DNA of 9,108 bases from assembly GCA_035705985.1 (NCBI GenBank), contig DASSVP010000069.1, forward strand, positions 1 to 9,108. Reading direction: 5' to 3'. Position 1 is the first letter of the stretch. Each line of letters starts with the position of its first letter. The translations under genes and the position numbers were made by a program. The notes under the pieces were generated by a model that saw nothing but the letters and a program-made list of their open reading frames with translations, did no database searches and was not told the DNA's origin. This stretch comes from JACVRW01 sp035705985. GTDB taxonomy: Bacteria > Actinomycetota > Thermoleophilia > Solirubrobacterales > Thermoleophilaceae. Shown here in pieces: positions 1 through 6,125 of the stretch.

Positions 1-2111
1 AGACGCCGGCGGGCGAGCTGCCGCCGGCGCCCGCGCCCGCGCCGGCGCCCGGCGAGACCGGCGGGCCCGGGGTCGACGGCCCCGCGGATCGGCCGGCGGA
101 CAACGGCGACGACACCGCTCCGACGGTAATCGACGAGCGCAAGCTTGACGGGGCGCCGGATGCGCGCCGCCGCGAGCAGTTCATCGAGCTGGTGAGGGAC
201 GGAAGCGACCGGCGGCGACGCGGCCGCCGCCCGAGACTGCGCCGGCACGACGGAATGCCGACCCCGGCGAACCCGGGCTTCGCCGAGGTCCTGCCGGGCC
301 CGTCCACGGCTGTCGGCGTCCCGAACTTCATGATCGACAAGTTCCGGGTGCCCCCCTTCCTGCTCTCGATCTACCAGGCGGCCGGCATCGAGTACGGCGT
401 CCGCTGGGAGGTCCTGGCCGCGATCAACGAGATCGAGACGGACTACGGCCGCAACCTGAGCGTCTCGTCCGCCGGGGCGATCGGCTGGATGCAGTTCATG
501 CCCGCCACCTGGAAGACCTACGGCGTCGACGCGAACGGAGACGGGCGCCGCGACCCCTACAACCCGGTCGACTCGATCTTCGCGGCGGCGCGCTATCTCA
601 AGGCGGCCGGCTACGCGGACGACGTCCGCGGGGCGCTGTTCGCGTACAACCACGCGGACTGGTACGTCGACTCGGTGCTGCTGCGGGCGCGGCTCATCGC
701 CGGCATCCCGGTCGAGCTGATCGGGTCGCTCACCGGGCTCACCGAGGCGCGCTTCCCGGTCCTGGCGGCAGCGCGCTACGCGGATGACATCGCGGAGCGA
801 GAGCTCCTGAAACGCGTCGCCCGCGGCGAGAACGCGGCGAATCCGGTGGAGTCGGAGCCCGGCCGCCGGAGCGTCCGCATCTTCGCGCGCCGCGGCGCGC
901 CGGTCGTGGCGGTGAACGACGGCGTGATCAAGCGGATCGGCTACAGCCGCGAGCTTGGCCGCCACCTCGTGCTCCAGGACGTCTACGGGAACCGCTTCAT
1001 GTACGCGCACCTCGGGGCGATCTCGAAGTTCCATCCGGTGCCGAAGGACGAGACCGGCGAGATCCGCGTGCACGCCCATCCCCGCCAGAGCGACCCGGCG
1101 CCCGAGCGGGCCGCCTCCGCCGGCCGCCAGCCCGAGGCCACCGACACGACGGATCTCGAGCCCTCCGGCCCGGAGCGCCTGTTCGCGCGCCCATACGCGC
1201 CGGGCGCGCGCGAGTCCGGAGGCCTCGAGCAGCTCGTCGAGAGCCGGGCGCGCTCTGGTCGGAGCGTCGAGATCTACAGGAACTACTTCTCGAAGCCCTA
1301 CGGGCTCGATCCCTCCAAGACACGGCTGCGCCGCATGACGGAGGGGTCGCGCGTGATCGGCGGCACGATCGTCGGCCGCATAGGCGCGACCGTGCCCGGC
1401 AAGGCCGCGCACGTCAGCTTCTCGATCCGGCCCGCGGGCCGGGGCGCGCCGACCATCGACCCGAAGCCGATCCTCGACGGCTGGAAGCTCCTCGAGGCGA
1501 CCGCGGTGTATCGCGCCGACGGCAAGAACGTTCTCCGCGACGGACCCACGGTGGGCCAGATCCTCCTGCTCTCGAAGTCGCTGCTCCAGCAGCGCGTGCT
1601 CGCCGACGAGCGGATCGAGATCTACCGCTGCGGGCGGGCGGACATCCGCGCCGGCATCGTCGACAAGCGGATCCTCGCCACGCTCGCGTACCTGTCGGAG
1701 TCGGGGCTGAGCCCCACGGTCACCTCGCTGCGTTGCGGCCACAGCTACCTGACGAAATCCGGCAACGTCTCGCATCACAGCTCGGGCAACGCCGTGGACA
1801 TCGCGGCGATCAACGGCATCCCGGTGCTGGGCCACCAGGAGCCGGGCGGCATCGTGGATCAGACCGTCCGGCGGGTCGCGCAGCTCCAGGGCGCGTTCGC
1901 CCCGGCGCAGATCATCTCGCTGTTCGACATCGGCGGATCGACCATGTCGATGAGCGACCACGGCGATCACGTGCACGTGGGCTTCCGGCCGGCGGGCGGC
2001 CGGCCGAGCGTGGCGGCGTCGATCCTCGAGCCGGACCAGTGGCCGCGCCTGCTCGCGCGCCTCAGCGAGCTCGAGAACCCCGTCGTCGAGCCCGCACGGC
2101 AAGCGCCGTGA
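1..2111 (+). CDS. Multidomain peptidoglycan enzyme: lytic transglycosylase, M23-like and M15-like domains (5' partial)
   Basis: The frame is open from base 3 without a stop, so the gene starts upstream; the GTG at 192 is internal. Counting residues from that GTG, a Pro/Ala-rich linker precedes it (bases 3-120). A transglycosylase domain spans about 52-170, with the likely catalytic Glu82 in IETDYG, then GAIGWMQFMPATW and AYNHADWYV, as in SLT/MltB-type enzymes that cleave the MurNAc-GlcNAc bond. Residues 226-283 and 385-430 look like two halves of an M23/LytM fold (APVVAVNDGVIKRIG, YAHL, then AHVSFSIRPAG), split by a roughly 100-residue Pro/Arg-rich insert. The usual first zinc motif is missing and HxH is reduced to AHVS, so this part is probably inactive and binds wall. 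The C-terminal domain (about 450-605) has S527-x-H529-xx-G-x-A-x-D536 and H593-V-H595, the zinc-site pattern of M15 DD- or LD-peptidases. It should act outside the membrane on peptidoglycan. Domain calls are by motif; the peptidase substrate is unknown. Confidence 0.85.
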   Translation, partial: TPAGELPPAPAPAPAPGETGGPGVDGPADRPADNGDDTAPTVIDERKLDGAPDARRREQFIELVRDGSDRRRRGRRPRLRRHDGMPTPANPGFAEVLPGPSTAVGVPNFMIDKFRVPPFLLSIYQAAGIEYGVRWEVLAAINEIETDYGRNLSVSSAGAIGWMQFMPATWKTYGVDANGDGRRDPYNPVDSIFAAARYLKAAGYADDVRGALFAYNHADWYVDSVLLRARLIAGIPVELIGSLTGLTEARFPVLAAARYADDIAERELLKRVARGENAANPVESEPGRRSVRIFARRGAPVVAVNDGVIKRIGYSRELGRHLVLQDVYGNRFMYAHLGAISKFHPVPKDETGEIRVHAHPRQSDPAPERAASAGRQPEATDTTDLEPSGPERLFARPYAPGARESGGLEQLVESRARSGRSVEIYRNYFSKPYGLDPSKTRLRRMTEGSRVIGGTIVGRIGATVPGKAAHVSFSIRPAGRGAPTIDPKPILDGWKLLEATAVYRADGKNVLRDGPTVGQILLLSKSLLQQRVLADERIEIYRCGRADIRAGIVDKRILATLAYLSESGLSPTVTSLRCGHSYLTKSGNVSHHSSGNAVDIAAINGIPVLGHQEPGGIVDQTVRRVAQLQGAFAPAQIISLFDIGGSTMSMSDHGDHVHVGFRPAGGRPSVAASILEPDQWPRLLARLSELENPVVEPARQAP

Positions 2112-2517
2112 CCGCCGCCGCGTACAGCGCGTAGGGCACTCGCAGCGATTTCGAGCTGAGCGGCCAGAGGACGGGTGCGCCCGCGTGGAGCGAGAGGTCG
2201 CGCGCGAAGTGGGCGAGCATGCCGGCGGCCAGCTCCCTGGAGACGACCAGCGCCGGCAGCACCGTGAGGATCGAATGGGTGCGCGGGCGCGCATCCCCGG
2301 GCCTTGGGTCTCCGAACACCAGCGGGACGTGGTCGAGATCGGGCAGCAGCGCACCGGCCAGATACGCCGGGGTGGGACGCTCGTTCAGCAGGATCGCCGT
2401 CGCCAGGTGCGCCGGCTCGTCGAGCGCGCCGACCTGGAGCCACGACGGTCTCCTGCGGTGGATGACGTAGTCCGCGATGCCGATGGTCGCGAGGCAGGCG
2501 AGTGCGGGCCGGCGCAC
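2062..2517 (-). CDS. YdjM/DUF457-type membrane-bound metal-dependent hydrolase
   Basis: A 151-residue protein with a GTG start directly abutting the stop of the upstream gene (TAG then GTG, no spacer). Motifs fit the LexA-regulated YdjM-like, inner-membrane metal-dependent hydrolase family: DEPAH (33-37), LLPDLDHVP (57-65), RTHS (79-82), HFARDLSLH (103-111) and LWPLSSKSLRVPY (117-129). The spaced His and Asp residues are the likely metal ligands. Hydrophobic stretches near 83-93 and 129-142 are probable membrane segments. The family's substrate is not established. It is the last gene of the minus-strand operon, and its final 50 bp overlap the 3' end of the convergent wall enzyme. The C-terminus is Arg-rich. 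Family assignment is fairly safe; the physiological role is unknown. Confidence 0.75.
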   Translation of the reverse strand: MRRPALACLATIGIADYVIHRRRPSWLQVGALDEPAHLATAILLNERPTPAYLAGALLPDLDHVPLVFGDPRPGDARPRTHSILTVLPALVVSRELAAGMLAHFARDLSLHAGAPVLWPLSSKSLRVPYALYAAAVTALAVRARRRGSRAR

Positions 2518-2871
2518 CTAGGTCTTGCCGGGACTCGACAGGGCGCGGGCCATCCGGGCGACGGCCGCCTGGAGCTGCGCCAGCGGCCGGAGCATCAGCG
2601 TGATCTCGGAGATGTGTCCGCCGGCGTCGGTGTGCTCGTCGAGGATGCCGTCGACGGGGTGCTCCTCGACAGTTGCGGCGAAGAACGTGACCCCGTTCAG
2701 CTCGCGGGTCGCCTCGACGTCGTCGATGATGCCGGCGACCGTCGTCAGCAGCAGCACCACCTGGTCCCGGCCGCGGTAGGTCTGGACCGGGCTGTGGAAG
2801 ACGACGTCGTCGGCGAGCATGCCCTCGAGCGCATCACGGTCACCGGCGTCGATCGCCTCGAGCAGCCTCAC
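2518..2871 (-). CDS. NTF2/SnoaL-like protein
   Basis: A 117-residue protein with the usual opening of the NTF2-like fold: LLEAIDAGDRDALEGMLADDVVFHSPV, followed by YRGRDQV and a beta-rich second half ending ITLMLRPL. This superfamily includes small isomerases, cyclases and binding proteins, and sequence alone does not give a substrate. The GTG start is the only usable start, because the stop codon of the upstream gene (2908-2910) is in the same frame and no other ATG, GTG or TTG lies between. The N-terminus is a few residues shorter than typical, and no good ribosome binding site is visible, so translation may depend on the upstream gene. It is separated by 36 bp from the L7/L12-like gene and directly abuts the YdjM-like gene. 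Its link to ribosomal genes is positional only. Confidence 0.7.
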   Translation of the reverse strand: MRLLEAIDAGDRDALEGMLADDVVFHSPVQTYRGRDQVVLLLTTVAGIIDDVEATRELNGVTFFAATVEEHPVDGILDEHTDAGGHISEITLMLRPLAQLQAAVARMARALSSPGKT

Positions 2872-2907
2872 GTGCCCATTCTGCCCGGAAACCGGTCCTC
2901 TCGCCCC

Positions 2908-3183
2908 TTACTCCAGGTCCGCGGTGGCGCCGGCGCGCTCCAGGCGGCGCACCAGGCGCTCGCCTTGGTCGCGAGAAACGTCCTTGACGATCTTGCTGGG
3001 CACTCCGTCGATCAGGAGCTTCGCCTCCTGGAGCCCGAGCCCGTTCGCTGCCCGGACCTCCGCGATCACCGCGACCGGGCGGTCGCCCACCTCGGTGAGC
3101 ATCACGTCCACGTCGTCGTCGGCGCAGCCGGCGGCCACGGCGAGCGCAGCCATCAGACAGACCCGAACGACGAGAGGCCGCAC
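2908..3183 (-). CDS. L7/L12 C-terminal-domain protein with lipoprotein-type signal peptide
   Basis: A 91-residue protein directly downstream of rplL, 38 bp away with no obvious terminator. The chosen GTG start (3181-3183) has AGAGGGG about 8 bases upstream and gives a textbook signal peptide: MRPLVVR, a hydrophobic run VCLMAALAVAA, then GC at residues 19-20, followed by ADDD. A TTG start at 3216 would add 11 residues; an internal ATG at codon 11 would remove the basic n-region. Residues 25-91 align without gaps to residues 60-126 of the neighbouring L7/L12, with about 33 of 67 identical by eye, including VRAA-GLGL-EAK and AGA. The N-terminal dimerisation domain and the hinge that bind L10 are absent, so it should not join the ribosomal stalk. 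Origin by duplication of rplL is inference. Lipidation is likely but not certain: the -3 residue is Ala rather than Leu. Function unknown. Confidence 0.75.
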   Translation of the reverse strand: MRPLVVRVCLMAALAVAAGCADDDVDVMLTEVGDRPVAVIAEVRAANGLGLQEAKLLIDGVPSKIVKDVSRDQGERLVRRLERAGATADLE

Positions 3184-3193
3184 ATAGGCGGCC
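3176..3193 (-). promoter_or_regulatory. Hairpin across the start codon of the L7/L12-like lipoprotein gene
   Basis: A perfect 6-bp inverted repeat (ggccgc, 6-base loop, gcggcc) spans the GTG start at 3181-3183. In the mRNA the start codon would lie partly in the loop and partly in the 3' arm. It could lower initiation unless ribosomes arriving from rplL open it. There is no U-run, so it is not a standard terminator. A six-base GC palindrome can occur by chance in DNA of this composition. Confidence 0.35.
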
Positions 3194-3221
3194 CCTCTGA
3201 GACAACTCTGCGACAAGTCGG

Positions 3222-3602
3222 CTACTTCAGCTCGACGCTGGCGCCTGCCTCCTGGAGCTCCGACTGGAGCTTCTCGCCCTCCTCGCGGTCGACGCCCTCC
3301 TTGACCGGCTTGGGGGCCTCGTCCACGAGCGCCTTGGCCTCCTTGAGGCCGAGGCCGGTTGCGGCGCGGACGACCTTGATGACCTGGATCTTCTTGTCGC
3401 CGGCGCCCGTGAGGACGACGTCGACGGTCGAACTGGCCTCCTCGGCCGCGGCGCCGTCACCCGCGCCGGCCGCGGCCGGTGCGGCGGCCGCGACGGCCGT
3501 CGCGGAAACACCGAACTCCTCCTCGAGCGCCTTGATCAGCTCGGACAGCTCGAGGACGGACATCTTCTTGATCTCGTCAATCAGTTCTGCAGCAGTGGCC
3601 AT
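3222..3602 (-). CDS. rplL: 50S ribosomal protein L7/L12
   Basis: A 126-residue protein of normal length for the stalk protein that recruits and activates translational GTPases (EF-Tu, EF-G, IF2). Residues 1-35 are the helical dimerisation domain that docks on L10 (ELIDEIKKMSVLELSELIKA). Residues about 36-58 are the Ala/Gly/Glu-rich flexible hinge. Residues 60-126 are the GTPase-binding C-terminal domain with the conserved VRAATGLGLKEAK and EAGASVELK. The start is an ATG preceded by a near-perfect TAAGGAGGG whose TAA is the stop of rplJ. That strong site fits the need for several L7/L12 copies per ribosome. Confidence 0.98.
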   Translation of the reverse strand: MATAAELIDEIKKMSVLELSELIKALEEEFGVSATAVAAAAPAAAGAGDGAAAEEASSTVDVVLTGAGDKKIQVIKVVRAATGLGLKEAKALVDEAPKPVKEGVDREEGEKLQSELQEAGASVELK

Positions 3603-3605
3603 TGG

Positions 3606-3614
3606 CCCTCCTTA
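3606..3614 (-). promoter_or_regulatory. Strong ribosome binding site of rplL embedded in the rplJ stop
   Basis: The minus strand reads TAAGGAGGG, then CCA and the ATG of rplL. The TAA terminates rplJ, so ribosomes finishing L10 stop on the Shine-Dalgarno sequence of rplL. Extended complementarity to the 16S rRNA 3' end fits preferential translation of L7/L12 over L10. Spacing to ATG is short, about 3-6 bases depending on the core used. Confidence 0.8.
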
Positions 3615-4376
3615 CTCCGTCTTGTCGCCCTCGGAGGGCGCATCAGTTGCATCAGTCTCAGTCCCGTCACCCTCGGCGGCAGCCTCTTCGGCCGGCTCGT
3701 CGTCGGATGAGGTGTCGTCGGATGAGGTGTCGTCGGCCGTGTCGCCCTCCGACTCCTCGGCCTCCCCTTCTCCATCGCCGGACGCCGGCTCCGCCGGGGC
3801 GGCGGCCTCCTCGGCCGGGGCCTCCTCGGCGGCCGGCTCGGCGTCTCCGCCCACCAGACCCTGGTCGCGGATCTGGCCCAGCTGGATCGCCAGACCGGAG
3901 ATCAGCGCGTTCAGGCCGCGCACCAGGCCGGTGATCGGCGACGCGATCATCCCGACCAGCTGCCCATGAAGCACGTCGCGCGCCGGCAGGCGGGCGAGCG
4001 TCTCCATCTGCTCGATGGTCAGGACGTCGCCGCCCATCATGCCGCCCTTGAAGGCCAGCACGTCGTGCTCGCGCCGGAAGGTCGCGAGCGCCTTTGCCGC
4101 CAGCGCCACGTCGCCGCCCTCGGCCACCACGAACGTGAACGCGGTCGGACCCTCGAGGAGCTCCTTGAGCGACTCGGCGCCGGCCTGGTCGGCCGCGCGC
4201 TCGGTCAACGTGTTCTTCACGACCCGGAAGCGCGCGCCCGCCTCGGTGAGGCGGGTCCGCAGCTCGGCGGCCTGCGGCACCGAGATGCCTCGGTAGTCGA
4301 CGGCGAAGACCGCCTCCGACTCCTGGATCTGGGAGGCCACCTCCTCGATGGCCGCTGCCTTTTGTTCTCTGTTCAT
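3612..4376 (-). CDS. rplJ: 50S ribosomal protein L10 with long acidic C-terminal tail
   Basis: L10 anchors L7/L12 dimers on the GTPase-associated centre of 23S rRNA. Residues 1-175 form a standard L10: FAVDYRGISVPQAAELR (24-40), RVVKNTLTERA (51-61), the central AFKGG segment (108-112) and the C-terminal helix ALISGLAIQLGQIRDQ (157-172), which binds L7/L12 N-terminal domains. Residues 177-254 are an extra low-complexity tail of Glu, Asp, Ala, Ser and Thr, making the protein about 80 residues longer than typical bacterial L10. The tail contains a short tandem duplication (DDTSS twice). The ATG start has AGGTGA a few bases upstream. A 65-bp leader separates it from rplA, and it runs directly into the rplL ribosome binding site. 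Identity is certain; the tail's purpose is unknown. Confidence 0.97.
   Translation of the reverse strand: MNREQKAAAIEEVASQIQESEAVFAVDYRGISVPQAAELRTRLTEAGARFRVVKNTLTERAADQAGAESLKELLEGPTAFTFVVAEGGDVALAAKALATFRREHDVLAFKGGMMGGDVLTIEQMETLARLPARDVLHGQLVGMIASPITGLVRGLNALISGLAIQLGQIRDQGLVGGDAEPAAEEAPAEEAAAPAEPASGDGEGEAEESEGDTADDTSSDDTSSDDEPAEEAAAEGDGTETDATDAPSEGDKTE
3706..3735. repeat. Two perfect 15-bp tandem repeats inside rplJ
   Basis: Gatgaggtgtcgtcg occurs twice head to tail (3706-3720, 3721-3735), in frame in rplJ, coding DDTSS twice in the acidic tail. The unit is a multiple of three, so copy number can change without breaking L10. It probably arose by replication slippage. Confidence 0.9.
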
Positions 4377-4441
4377 CTGGTCACCTGCCCAGGACTTACG
4401 CGCGAACGCGGCCGGGGGTCTCGGGCGAAAGAGCTGACCGG
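4377..4441 (-). promoter_or_regulatory. Structured rplJ leader, possible L10-type autoregulatory element
   Basis: The 65-bp rplA-rplJ gap is the longest spacer within the ribosomal part of the operon. In the transcript it can form a hairpin of CGCG, loop UUCG, CGCG (plus positions 4399-4410), enclosed by a second pairing of GCCC (4423-4426) with GGGC (4387-4390) that ends just before the AGGTGA ribosome binding site. L10 or L10-L7/L12 binding to a leader at this spot is known from other bacteria. This leader is shorter than the usual L10 leader, so assignment to that family is inference. Confidence 0.35.
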
Positions 4442-5164
4442 TCAGGCTACTGCGGCCGGCTCCTCCACGATGTCACGGGTACGGGACGGGTCGATACGCA
4501 CGCCGGGGCTCATGCTCGTGGTGAGCGTGACCGTGTGCAGGTAGCGGCCCTTCGCTGCGGCGGGCTTCGCGCGCACGATCTCGTCGATCAGCGCGGCGTA
4601 GTTCTCAAGCAGCACCTGCTCGTCGAAGCTTGTCTTGCCGATCGGCAGGTGCACGATCGCGTGGCGGTCGGTGCGGTACTCGATCTTGCCGGCCTTCGAC
4701 TCGGACACCGCCTTGGCGATGTCCATCGTCACGGTGCCCACCTTCGGGTTCGGCATCTTGCCCTGCGGGCCGAGCACGCGGCCGAGCCGGCCGACCACCG
4801 GCATCATGTCAGGCGTCGCAATCGCCACGTCGAAGTCGGTGAAACCCTCCTCCACGCGCGTGGCGAGGTCCTCGGCGCCAACGACGTCCGCGCCCGCCTC
4901 CTCGGCCTCGCGCGCCTTGTCGCCCTTGGCGAACACTGCGACCGTCATCTCCTTGCCGAGCCCGTGCGGAAGCGAGATCGTGCCGCGCAGCTGCTGGTCC
5001 GCGTGCCGGACGTTCAGCCCGGTGCGGATGTGCACCTCGACGGTCTCGTCGAACTTGGCCGTCTCGAACTCCTTGACGATGCGGACGGCCTCGGCCGGCG
5101 GGTACTGATGCTCGCGGTCGACCTTCTCGAGGTTCGCGCGGTAGCGCTTGCCGTGCTTCGGCAT
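4442..5164 (-). CDS. rplA: 50S ribosomal protein L1
   Basis: A 240-residue L1, the protein of the mobile L1 stalk that helps release deacylated tRNA; in many bacteria it also represses its own L11-L1 mRNA. The sequence opens MPKHGKRYRANLEKVDR and contains the conserved RHADQQLRGTISLPHGLGK, DMMPVVGRLGRVLGPQGKMPNPKVGTV and YRTDRHAIVHLPIGK stretches. The end is a slightly longer and Ala-rich VEEPAAVA. The ATG overlaps the TGA of rplK by one base (TGATG), with GGAGG at 5175-5179 about 10 bases upstream, so the two genes are translationally coupled. Confidence 0.98.
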   Translation of the reverse strand: MPKHGKRYRANLEKVDREHQYPPAEAVRIVKEFETAKFDETVEVHIRTGLNVRHADQQLRGTISLPHGLGKEMTVAVFAKGDKAREAEEAGADVVGAEDLATRVEEGFTDFDVAIATPDMMPVVGRLGRVLGPQGKMPNPKVGTVTMDIAKAVSESKAGKIEYRTDRHAIVHLPIGKTSFDEQVLLENYAALIDEIVRAKPAAAKGRYLHTVTLTTSMSPGVRIDPSRTRDIVEEPAAVA

Positions 5165-5589
5165 CAGCCCGACACCTCCACGCCCATCGAGCGCGCCGTG
5201 CCCTCGATGATCTTGGCCGCCTGGTCCACGTCGTTCGCGTTCAGGTCGGGCATCTTCTGCTCGGCGATCTGGCGGACCTGGTCCTTCGTGATCGTGCCGA
5301 CCTTGTTGCGGTTCGGCTCACCCGAGCCCTTGTCGAGCCCGATCGCCTGCTTGATCAGCACCGCGGCGGGCGGCGTCTTCGTGATGAAGGTGAACGAGCG
5401 GTCCTCGTAGACCGTGATCTCGACCGGGATGATCGTGCCGGTGTCCTGCTGGGTCTGCGCGTTGAACGCCTTGCAGAACTCCATGATGTTCACGCCGTGC
5501 TGGCCCAGCGCAGGGCCGACGGGCGGAGCAGGATTGGCCTGTCCGCCCGGCACCTGAAGCTTGATGAGTGTGAGGACCTTTCTTGCCAC
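5164..5589 (-). CDS. rplK: 50S ribosomal protein L11
   Basis: A 141-residue L11 of standard length, which binds the GTPase-associated region of 23S rRNA and, in many bacteria, is needed for RelA activation. The N-terminal domain has QVPGGQANPAPPVGPALGQHG and NIMEFCKAFN, including the conserved proline-rich segment near the thiopeptide site. The C-terminal rRNA-binding domain contains GSGEPNRNKVGTIT and the typical ending TARSMGVEV. The start is GTG, two bases after the nusG stop, with only weak GA-rich sequence upstream, so translation probably follows nusG by coupling. It overlaps rplA by one base. Confidence 0.98.
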   Translation of the reverse strand: MARKVLTLIKLQVPGGQANPAPPVGPALGQHGVNIMEFCKAFNAQTQQDTGTIIPVEITVYEDRSFTFITKTPPAAVLIKQAIGLDKGSGEPNRNKVGTITKDQVRQIAEQKMPDLNANDVDQAAKIIEGTARSMGVEVSG

Positions 5590-5591
5590 GG

Positions 5592-6113
5592 CTAAATCTT
5601 CTTCACCTGATCGAACCCGACCTCCACCGGCGTCTCCCTGCCGAAGATCGAGACGAGGACCTTGAGCTTAGCTCCATCCTCGTTGATCTCCGAGATCTCG
5701 CCGGAGAAGTCCGAGAGCGGCCCTGAGACGACCTTCACGGACTCCCCGATCGAGAACTGGGCGCGCGTGCGCGGCCGCTCGGCGGTCTCACGGTGGAGCA
5801 GGCGATCGACCTCGGCCTGGTTCAGCGGGACGGGGTTCTGGGCGGCGCCCACGAAGCCGGTCACGCCGGGCGTGTTCTTGACGAGCTGCCACGAGTCGTC
5901 GGTCAGATTCATGTTCACGAGCAGGTAACCGGGCATGGTCCGCTGCTCCTTCCTCTGCTTCTGCCCGTCCTTCATCTCCTGCACCTGCTCGGTGGGAATG
6001 ACGATCTGACGGATGTTGTTCTCCTGGCCGAGCGAGATGCGTCGGTGCTCAAGGTTCTGCTTGACCTTGTTCTCGTGACCGGAGTAGGTGTTGACTGCGT
6101 ACCAGCGGAACAT
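5592..6113 (-). CDS. nusG: Transcription termination/antitermination factor NusG
   Basis: A 173-residue NusG, which binds RNA polymerase, affects pausing and Rho-dependent termination, and couples RNA polymerase to ribosomes. The NGN domain covers about 1-110, with RWYAVNTYSGHENKVK, PTEQVQEM, MPGYLLVNM and TPGVTGFVG. The KOW domain is about 122-173 with VKVVSGPLSDFSGEI and ending VEVGFDQVKKI. The ATG at 6111-6113 is preferred over the adjacent in-frame TTG at 6114-6116 because GAGGA lies 8 bases before the ATG. That ribosome binding site overlaps the secE stop. It lacks the long N-terminal extension seen in many actinobacterial NusG proteins, while its neighbour SecE has one. Confidence 0.97.
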   Translation of the reverse strand: MFRWYAVNTYSGHENKVKQNLEHRRISLGQENNIRQIVIPTEQVQEMKDGQKQRKEQRTMPGYLLVNMNLTDDSWQLVKNTPGVTGFVGAAQNPVPLNQAEVDRLLHRETAERPRTRAQFSIGESVKVVSGPLSDFSGEISEINEDGAKLKVLVSIFGRETPVEVGFDQVKKI

Positions 6114-6125
6114 CAAAAATTTCCT

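Noticed and set aside
192..194. GTG at 192 as the start of the wall enzyme
   Set aside because: The frame stays open to base 3 with coding-like Pro/Ala-rich linker sequence and no signal peptide follows this GTG, so it is an internal codon of a gene starting upstream.
2185..3969. A 594-codon open frame on the plus strand across the minus-strand operon
   Set aside because: It is antisense to five well-recognised genes (YdjM-like, NTF2-like, L12-like, rplL, rplJ); its product is low complexity and lacks any family motif. High GC makes long antisense frames common.
4535..5410. A 291-codon plus-strand open frame over rplA and rplK
   Set aside because: It is antisense to two certain ribosomal genes, with a Leu/Arg/His-rich sequence typical of reverse frames.
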